A DNA stretch of 64,000 nucleotides. Origin: Methylorubrum aminovorans (lineage in GTDB: Bacteria; Pseudomonadota; Alphaproteobacteria; Rhizobiales; Beijerinckiaceae). The stretch lies in contig NZ_BPRC01000001.1 of the NCBI RefSeq assembly GCF_022179725.1, forward strand, positions 806,001-870,000, given 5' to 3'. Positions 57,804-64,000 of this stretch are shown piece by piece (within the stretch, counting starts at the first letter, position 1; the number at the start of each line of letters is the position of its first letter). Both the position numbers and the translations under genes were made by a program. Below the pieces are notes generated by a model. That model saw nothing but the letters and a program-made list of their open reading frames with translations, made no database searches and was not told the origin of the DNA.

Positions 57804-60800
57804 ATGGATCAGGAAACGGCCAGGACCCTGCTCCAGGAGGCGGTCGAGCCGCGCCGCCCGCGTCGGCGGCGGCGGCCGGTTCTCTGGTGCACGCTGCTGT
57901 TCGTGTTCCTGCTCGGGCTCGGCGGCGGTCTCGTCGTCCTGCGGCTGTCGCAGGGACCGCTGCGCATCGACGGCCTCACCCATCAGGTCGCCGAGGCGGT
58001 GGCGGACCGCTTCGGACCGGGCTGGCGGGTGGCCCTGCGCGACAGCGCGCTCGAACTCGACAGCGAGTCGTCGCTGGCGCTGCGGGTCGGCGGGCTCGAC
58101 ATCTTCAACCCGGAAGGCGCCCTGGTGGTGCGCGCCCCGCTCGCGGTGGTCAGCCTCGACACCTGGAGTCTGCTGCGCCTGTCGGTGCTGCCGCGCTCGA
58201 TCGAGTTCCGCGACATCGAGATGACGGCCCTCGTCCACGACGACGGCTCCATCGCCTTCGCGGCCTCCGCGCCGCAGCAGGGCGAGGCGGCGAAACCCCA
58301 TACCCTGCCGAGCGTGGACGCCGCCCGCGGTACCGTCTCACCGGTCTCGGCGGCGGTCGCCTCGATCTTCGGCGTCGTGCTCGATCCGGCGGGCGTCATC
58401 GGCGCCCTCGATCGGGCGCGGATCACCAACGGGCGCCTGAACCTCATCGACGACGCCCGGCATCAGGCCACTTTCGAGCGGGTGAACGGCCTGTTCCGCC
58501 GCGGCACCAGCGACGATTCGCGGGTGTTCGAGCTGCGCATCGACGGCCCGCACGGCGAGTGGCGCTTCGGCGGGCGCGTCCACGAGGTGGGGGAGGGGCG
58601 GCGCGCGGGCGTCATCACCTTGGACGACCTTCCCGTCACCGACCTGCTGCTGCTGTCCGGCCACTCGAAGATGCCGGTGGAGACCGACCTCAAGCTCTCG
58701 GCCAAGGCCGACGTGGCTCTGTCCGGCGGACGCATCGAGACGATGAAGGCCGAGGTGAAGACCGGCGGCGGCACGCTCCTCGTCGACGAGAAAGACTTCA
58801 ACCCCGTCGTCATCGACGAGCTGCGCGCCGAGGCGGCCTGGGACGAGACCCGGCGCGCGCTGGCCATCTCGGCGATCGACTACAAGGGCGGCGGCAACGA
58901 TGCGCACCTCACCGGCGCCTTCGCCATCGGCCCTCCGGGTGCCGAGGATGCCTGGACCCTGGATTTCGCCGGCAAGGATGCCCTGCTGCGCGGCGCCGCC
59001 CGCAGCGACCCGTCCTTCCGCGTCGGCGAGATCACGGGCCGGATCACCGGCCGGGCCGGGGGGGTGAACATCGAGTCGATCGCGATCGCGGGCGATGGTC
59101 TGCAAGGTCGCCTGAGCGGAACCGTCGGCACCCGGGCCGACGACGACGGAATCACCCTACACATCGTCGCCAGCGGGACCGACGGCCGCAAAGCGCTGCG
59201 GCTGTGGCCCGAGAACATCGCGCCTGGCGTGCGCAACTACCTCGTGGACGAGTTGCGCGGCGGACGGCTCGACGCGGCAGACATCCAGATCGACATGAGC
59301 GGCCCGGAACTCGCCGCCGCGACCCGCGGCGACCCGATGCCGGATCAGGCGCTCAACATCACCTTTGCGGTCTCGGACGCGAGCCTCTCGGTTTCGCAGG
59401 ACGCCCCGCCGCTGAGCCACGGCCGGGTCGCCGGCACGATCACCGGCCGCACCACGACGATCCAGAACGCCACCGCCGAGATTCGCCTCTCCGACACGCG
59501 GATGCTGTCCATCTCGGACGCCTCCTTCCTGATCCGCGATCCGCAGCCGGACAAGATCATCGCCCAGCTCGGCCTTCGGCTGTCCGGATCGGCCGATTCG
59601 CTCGCCGCCCTCCTCGAAACGCCGATGTTCAAGGGGCTCACGGGGGCCGAGATCGATCCGGCCACGATCAAGGGCAGGGCGGACCTGCGCCTCGACGTAC
59701 CGATCAACCTCAAGCACGTGCCTGATCTGGCCGACATGCCGGTGACGCTCACCGGGACGCTGGCCGATTTCAGCATGGACAGGGCCGTGGGCAAGGACCG
59801 CTTCGAGGCGGGTCGCTTCACGATTTCCTTCGACCGCAGCGGGTTCGCCCTGAAGGGCGACGGGCGGCTCCTCGGCGCGGCGGTCGCCATCGACCTGAGA
59901 CAGCCCAAGCCCGGCAGCCCCGGCGAAGCGGTGGTGAGCCTCGTCCTCGACGACGCCTTCCGGGCCAAGCGCGGCCTTCCCACCGCGCCGCAGCTCGGCG
60001 GCGCCATCCCGGCCCGCGTGGTGGTGCCGGTGGGCCGCCCGGCCTCCGCCGGCAAGCCGCCGGCACGGGTCGAGGCGGATCTCACGCGAGCCTCGATCAA
60101 CGGCCTGCTTCCGGGCTGGAACAAACCTTCGGGCAAGGCCGGGCGCCTCGGCTTCACCCTGGTGGAGGCGGCCGGCGGCGGGATGGAGCTGCGCGACATC
60201 ACCCTCGACGCCGCTCCGGCGCTCGCCCGCGGCAGCGCCACGATCTCGGCGGAGGGCACCCTGGAACGGGCGGACCTGACGACGCTCAAGCTCTCGCCGG
60301 GCGACGACATGCGCGTCAGCCTCGACCGGGCCGGCTCGGCCTACAAGGTGGCGGTGAAGGGGGCCGTCGTTGACGCGCGGCCCTTCCTCAAGGGCATGAC
60401 GGACGACAGCAAGGGGAGCAAGGAGCCCGGCAAGGAGATCGAAGCGGATGTGGCCGCCAGCATCGTGTCCGGCTTCAATGGCGAGTCGCTGACCAACGCG
60501 ACCCTCAAGGCGAGCTTCAAAGGTGGCGACCTGCGCGCCGCCCAATTCAAGGGCCGGTTCGGCGCCGCCCCGCTGAACGCCGTCGTCCGGAGCGAGCGCG
60601 GTGCGCCCCTGCTCACCCTCGAATCCGCCGATTCCGGCGCCACCCTCCGCTTCCTCGACATCTACAAGCGGATGTATGGCGGGCGGCTCGCACTCAACAT
60701 CTATCTCAACGACGGCCCGCAGGCCGGTGTGGTCCAGATCAAGGATTTCGCGCTGCGCAACGAGCCCGCCCTGTCGAGCATCGTCGCCCAGGCGCCTCCG

Positions 60801-61229
60801 CCCGCGGACGGACGGCGCGCGGCCCCGAACGCCAACGATGTCGGCTTCGATACGATGCGGGCAAACTTCACGCGCAGCGGCCCGCGGGTGAGCTTTTCCG
60901 ACGCGGCGATCTCCAACCCGGCGATGGGCTTCACCGCCACCGGCTGGCTCGACACCGCCAAGGAGCGCACGCAGATCGACGGGACCTTCGTGCCGCTCTA
61001 CGGCCTTAACAACGTGGTGGCGCAGGTTCCGCTATTCGGGCCGCTGCTCGCGGGCGGCAGCAACGAGGGCCTGTTCGCGGTGAACTTCAACGTCTCAGGT
61101 CCGATCGCCAAGCCGACGGTGAACGTGAACCCGCTCTCGGCGGTCGCCCCCGGCTTTCTGCGCAAGTTGTTCGGCGCCGGCGGCGGGGCGTTCGCCAACG
61201 GGGCGGGGCAGGGCGGGCCGGAGCAGTAG
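57804..61229 (+). CDS. AsmA-like/DUF3971 membrane-anchored envelope protein
   Basis: A 1141-residue protein. The N-terminal basic segment and one membrane helix (VLWCTLLFVFLLGLGGGLVVL) are followed by a long periplasmic part built of repeated beta strands. The DUF3971/AsmA pattern is seen in the QGPLRIDGLTHQVAEA start, the repeated IEFRDIEMTALVHDDGSI-type strands and the C-terminal AMGFTATGWLDTAKERTQIDGTFVPLYGLNN...FGPLLAGGSNEGLF block. Members of this class form hydrophobic grooves that move phospholipids between membranes; lipid transport is an inference. ATG 57804 or GTG 57801 is the start. Confidence 0.8.
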   Translation: MDQETARTLLQEAVEPRRPRRRRRPVLWCTLLFVFLLGLGGGLVVLRLSQGPLRIDGLTHQVAEAVADRFGPGWRVALRDSALELDSESSLALRVGGLDIFNPEGALVVRAPLAVVSLDTWSLLRLSVLPRSIEFRDIEMTALVHDDGSIAFAASAPQQGEAAKPHTLPSVDAARGTVSPVSAAVASIFGVVLDPAGVIGALDRARITNGRLNLIDDARHQATFERVNGLFRRGTSDDSRVFELRIDGPHGEWRFGGRVHEVGEGRRAGVITLDDLPVTDLLLLSGHSKMPVETDLKLSAKADVALSGGRIETMKAEVKTGGGTLLVDEKDFNPVVIDELRAEAAWDETRRALAISAIDYKGGGNDAHLTGAFAIGPPGAEDAWTLDFAGKDALLRGAARSDPSFRVGEITGRITGRAGGVNIESIAIAGDGLQGRLSGTVGTRADDDGITLHIVASGTDGRKALRLWPENIAPGVRNYLVDELRGGRLDAADIQIDMSGPELAAATRGDPMPDQALNITFAVSDASLSVSQDAPPLSHGRVAGTITGRTTTIQNATAEIRLSDTRMLSISDASFLIRDPQPDKIIAQLGLRLSGSADSLAALLETPMFKGLTGAEIDPATIKGRADLRLDVPINLKHVPDLADMPVTLTGTLADFSMDRAVGKDRFEAGRFTISFDRSGFALKGDGRLLGAAVAIDLRQPKPGSPGEAVVSLVLDDAFRAKRGLPTAPQLGGAIPARVVVPVGRPASAGKPPARVEADLTRASINGLLPGWNKPSGKAGRLGFTLVEAAGGGMELRDITLDAAPALARGSATISAEGTLERADLTTLKLSPGDDMRVSLDRAGSAYKVAVKGAVVDARPFLKGMTDDSKGSKEPGKEIEADVAASIVSGFNGESLTNATLKASFKGGDLRAAQFKGRFGAAPLNAVVRSERGAPLLTLESADSGATLRFLDIYKRMYGGRLALNIYLNDGPQAGVVQIKDFALRNEPALSSIVAQAPPPADGRRAAPNANDVGFDTMRANFTRSGPRVSFSDAAISNPAMGFTATGWLDTAKERTQIDGTFVPLYGLNNVVAQVPLFGPLLAGGSNEGLFAVNFNVSGPIAKPTVNVNPLSAVAPGFLRKLFGAGGGAFANGAGQGGPEQ

Positions 61230-61698
61230 GGTTCAGGACGCGAGCCTTCTGACCGTCCGGGGCGACCGGTCGAGGGGGACCGGATGATCGTGTGCGCGAC
61301 ATCCGAACCGCACCCGGGCGCGGCCTCGATCGAGCGCGATACGGCACAACGGCGTCGGGCGGATCGGAAGCGCGAGGGTGCTTCAAGTCGCGCCTTCACA
61401 AGGTTCGGCCTTTCGCATACGGCCTTTGAGACCAACCGGTCTGACCGGTGATCGCGCCCGGCCCTGGCGCTCATCGCAGCGCGGGGAAAGAGATCCCTCG
61501 AACCTAATCCTCGCACGGTCACGGCGGGCGGCTGAGTGGGTCCGACGCTCGGACCGGCTTGATCTGAATCTCGATAAACACCCGTTCGAACCGTGGAAGC
61601 GGGATCGACGGCAGCGGCCTGATCGCGTCACGCGAACGGCTCCGTTCCACGCCTATCCCGCCTCGCAAGGCACCCGACGAACAGGATTGCCGGCCACT
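61230..61698. other. intergenic region between the AsmA-like and desaturase genes
   Basis: About 470 bp. A frame continues upstream from the desaturase to 61378, but the sequence is Arg/Ser/Pro-rich with no family resemblance, so it is treated as non-coding. No terminator, promoter or structured RNA was recognised with confidence. Confidence 0.4.
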
Positions 61699-62775
61699 GT
61701 GATCGCCACACCATCGAACCCGACCGCGACAGGCCGGCGCGCGGACGAGGCCTCCCGAACCGACGACGCGCGGCTGGCGCGGGAGGTGGCTCGACACTGC
61801 GCCGCGTTCCGCGAACCGATTCCCCGGATGGCCCTTCGGCAGGTGGCCGACACGCTGCTGCCATACCTGATCCTCTGCGCCGTGATGCTCGGCGCGGCGG
61901 CGAACGGTTACGCACTTCTCGCCCTGCCGCTGGCCGTGCCGGCGGGCGGGCTCCTGGTGCGGCTCTTCATCATCCAGCACGATTGCGGGCACGGCTCGTT
62001 CCTGCCGTCACGCCGCGGCAACGATGGGCTCGGCCGCGCCCTGAGCCTGCTGACGGTGACGCCCTACGACAGCTGGAAGCGCGCGCATGCCCTGCATCAC
62101 GCCACCACCGGCGATCTCAGCCGCCGCGGCACGGGCGATGTCCATACCTTGACCGTGCGCGAATACCTCGCGCTGCCGCGCTGGGGCCGGTTGCGCTACC
62201 GCCTCTACCGCAATCCGCTCATCCTGATCGTACTCGGTTCTCCGATCAACTTCCTCATCCTGCAACGCCTTCCCTCCGGCGTGGGGCTGCCGTGGCGGAC
62301 GGCATGGCGCGACGTGCTGGCGCTCGACGCCGTGCTCCTCGTGGTCCTGGCGGGGCTCGCGCTCGCGGCCGGCGGCATCGGGCCGGTGCTCTGGACATTC
62401 CTGCCGGTGATCGTCGTCGCCGCCTGGGTCGGTGGCTGGCTGTTCTATGTCCAGCACCAGTACGAGGAGACCGTCTGGGAGGAGGCCGACGCCTGGGACT
62501 TCCACCGCGTGGCGCTCGGCGGCAGTTCATACTACGCGCTGCCGCGGGTTCTTCAGTGGTTCACCGGCAATGTCGGCCTGCACCACGTCCACCACCTCAA
62601 CAGCCGCATCCCGAATTACCGCCTGCAGGAATGCCTCGACGGCCACGAGGTTCTCGGGCGGGTGGGCCGTCTGACCCTGCGCGACAGCCTGCGCTGCCTG
62701 AAGCTGGCACTCTGGGACGAAGAGGCCCGCAAGATGGTCGGTTTCGCGCGTGTGCGAGGACTCCAGGCCGCCTGA
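61699..62775 (+). CDS. fatty acid desaturase
   Basis: A 358-residue membrane desaturase from GTG 61699. Three histidine boxes coordinate the di-iron site: HDCGHGSF, HALHHATT and HHVHHLNSRIPNY. Four hydrophobic segments are visible, and the segment AFREPIPRMALRQVADTLLPYL is the usual N-terminal region, so the GTG start is favoured over ATG 61828. The FYVQHQYEETVW motif places it near the omega-6/delta-12-type bacterial desaturases; regiospecificity is inference. It is flanked on the right by an inverted-repeat element. Confidence 0.85.
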   Translation: MIATPSNPTATGRRADEASRTDDARLAREVARHCAAFREPIPRMALRQVADTLLPYLILCAVMLGAAANGYALLALPLAVPAGGLLVRLFIIQHDCGHGSFLPSRRGNDGLGRALSLLTVTPYDSWKRAHALHHATTGDLSRRGTGDVHTLTVREYLALPRWGRLRYRLYRNPLILIVLGSPINFLILQRLPSGVGLPWRTAWRDVLALDAVLLVVLAGLALAAGGIGPVLWTFLPVIVVAAWVGGWLFYVQHQYEETVWEEADAWDFHRVALGGSSYYALPRVLQWFTGNVGLHHVHHLNSRIPNYRLQECLDGHEVLGRVGRLTLRDSLRCLKLALWDEEARKMVGFARVRGLQAA

Positions 62776-63083
62776 GACGGTTTCCGGTTGATCGCTTGGG
62801 ATTGTGCCGGACTTCGTCATCGCGAGGCGGAGCCGAAACGATCCAGGGCACGAGATCTCTGGAAAGGTCGCGCCCTGGATTGCCACGGCATCGCCTCGCA
62901 ATGACGAGGAAGGACACCGGGGTCATCAGTCGGACGCCGTATGAGACGCGCGGGACGCTGTCCAAGTTCGGCGGGGCAGCCCCCGAGACGCGGATGACGG
63001 CTCGGTCATGCAGGCGCGTGATCCGAACTGTCGGAGCGATCGGGGGCCGAGGTACGGGGCCCCTTGCCGGCCGGGTGGAACGA
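62776..63083. other. intergenic region between desaturase and tyrS, mostly repeat
   Basis: About 300 bp; the first part is the inverted-repeat element at 62815-62908. No gene is visible. Confidence 0.5.
62815..62908. repeat. 94-bp inverted-repeat element (GTCATTGCGAGGC family)
   Basis: Outer ends CGTCATCGCGAGGCGGAGCC and GGCATCGCCTCGCAATGACG, inner arms CGATCCAGGGC and GCCCTGGATTG. It is the inverted copy of the element at 55731-55820 and probably mobilised by an unlinked transposase. Confidence 0.75.
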
Positions 63084-64000
63084 CTATTCCGCCCGCAGCA
63101 GAACGTGCTTCTTGCGCCCGAACGAGAGCTTGATCACGCCGTCCGCCGTGAGATCGGACGGGCGCAGCACCGCCTTCTCGTCGCTGACCTGCACGTCGTT
63201 GACCCGCAGGCCGCCGCCCTTGATCTGGCGGCGCGCCTCGCTCATCGAGGGAACGAGCTTGGCGAAGTCCGGGCCAAAGGCGGTGAGCACGCCGAGACCC
63301 GCCTCCAGCACCGGCGACGGCACGGAAATCGTCGGCAGGGACTGCGCCAGCGTGCCTTCCACGAAGGTCTTGCGGGCGGTCTCGGCCGCCGCCGCCGCCG
63401 CCTCGGCCCCGTGCATCAGGCCCGTCGCCTCGGTTGCGAGGATCGTCTTGGCCTCGTTGATCTCGGCGCCCTGGAGCGCGGCGAGCCGCTCGATTTCGGG
63501 CAGCGGCAGCAGGGTGAACAGCTTGAGGAAGCGGCCGACATCGGCGTCCTCGGTGTTCCGCCAGAACTGCCAGTAATCGTAAGGGGAGAGCATCCCGGCA
63601 TCGAGCCAGACGGCACCGGCCGCCGTCTTGCCCATCTTGGCGCCCGATGACGTCGTCAGCAGCGGGCAGGTGAGCGCGTAGAGCTGCGGCGTGCCCATGC
63701 GGCGGCCGAGATCGATGCCGTTGACGATGTTGCCCCACTGGTCCGAGCCGCCCATCTGCAGGCGGGTGCCGAGGCGGCGGTTCAGCTCCACGAAGTCGTA
63801 GGATTGGAGGATCATGTAGTTGAACTCGAGGAACGAGAGTTCCTGGTCCCGCTCCAGCCGCATCCGCACGCTGTCCATCGACATCATGCGGTTGACCGAG
63901 AAGTGCCGGCCGATGTCGCGCAGCATCTCGATGTAGTTGAGCTTGGTCAGCCACTCCGCGTTGTCGACCAAGACCGCGCCGTTGCCGCCCTCGCCGAAGC
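63084..64000 (-). CDS. tyrS: tyrosyl-tRNA synthetase, C-terminal part; runs off the right edge
   Basis: Charges tRNA-Tyr. The N-terminal part with the HIGH motif lies beyond 64000. Visible are the tyrosine-binding YMILQSYDF, the [11 protein letters not shown] motif typical of bacterial TyrRS, the KMSKS-type loop as AKMGKT, and the C-terminal S4-like RNA-binding domain ([25 protein letters not shown]). The frame continues without a start to the window edge, so the apparent ATG at 63971 is internal. Confidence 0.95.
   Translation of the reverse strand, partial: FGEGGNGAVLVDNAEWLTKLNYIEMLRDIGRHFSVNRMMSMDSVRMRLERDQELSFLEFNYMILQSYDFVELNRRLGTRLQMGGSDQWGNIVNGIDLGRRMGTPQLYALTCPLLTTSSGAKMGKTAAGAVWLDAGMLSPYDYWQFWRNTEDADVGRFLKLFTLLPLPEIERLAALQGAEINEAKTILATEATGLMHGAEAAAAAAETARKTFVEGTLAQSLPTISVPSPVLEAGLGVLTAFGPDFAKLVPSMSEARRQIKGGGLRVNDVQVSDEKAVLRPSDLTADGVIKLSFGRKKHVLLRAE

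Overview
The window looks like chromosomal DNA of a Methylobacterium/Methylorubrum-type alphaproteobacterium (Hyphomicrobiales). The evidence is the very high GC content, the alphaproteobacterial order of the division and cell-wall cluster, a class I lysyl-tRNA synthetase, a dnaK-dnaJ-phospholipid methyltransferase block, a YdeP-like molybdopterin oxidoreductase, and several families of Hyphomicrobiales intergenic palindromes. The genus is an inference from gene content. No tRNA, rRNA, insertion sequence, prophage or CRISPR array was recognised. Both ends cut a gene: guaA on the left and tyrS on the right.

Layout. 1-9.6 kb: the 5' end of guaA, small secreted and membrane proteins, an alpha/beta hydrolase, an RsmB-type rRNA methyltransferase, a ketopantoate reductase-like protein, two tandem paralogous periplasmic proteins, a possible structured RNA, and guaB. 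9.8-23.8 kb: the dcw cluster ftsW-murG-murC-(DUF559)-murB-(SUKH)-ddl-ftsQ-ftsA-ftsZ, followed by lpxC and bamD. A DUF559 endonuclease-like gene plus a repeat block, and a SMI1/KNR4 gene, interrupt the usual order. 24-32 kb: a glycosyltransferase, recN, a free-standing sigma-70 region 1.1-like protein, a PspA/YiaAB pair preceded by two matching operator-like palindromes, and a YdeP/Fdh4A-like oxidoreductase. 32-37 kb: dnaK behind a near-perfect alphaproteobacterial sigma-32 promoter, then dnaJ, a PmtA-like methyltransferase and a histidine-rich secreted protein.

37-44.4 kb: a nucleoside salvage operon (cdd, purine nucleoside phosphorylase, deoC, deoA, minus strand), then a lipid A/LPS operon (DUF374 acyltransferase, waaA, lpxK). 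44.5-50.5 kb: a metallophosphoesterase, a single-domain response regulator, a double cold-shock-domain protein with a Gly-rich linker, an M17 aminopeptidase, a TPR lipoprotein and rpmB. 50.5-64 kb: an AEC transporter, class I lysS, a Sel1-repeat protein, a DUF2809 membrane protein, prfB with its programmed +1 frameshift, an M23 peptidase, a 1-Cys Bcp peroxiredoxin, a 1141-residue AsmA/DUF3971 protein, a fatty acid desaturase and tyrS.

Taken together this is mostly core genome: peptidoglycan precursor synthesis and septation, outer-membrane assembly (LpxC, LpxK, WaaA, BamD, AsmA-like), protein folding, translation and nucleotide metabolism. The accessory material is small and sits between the core blocks, usually beside palindromic repeats.
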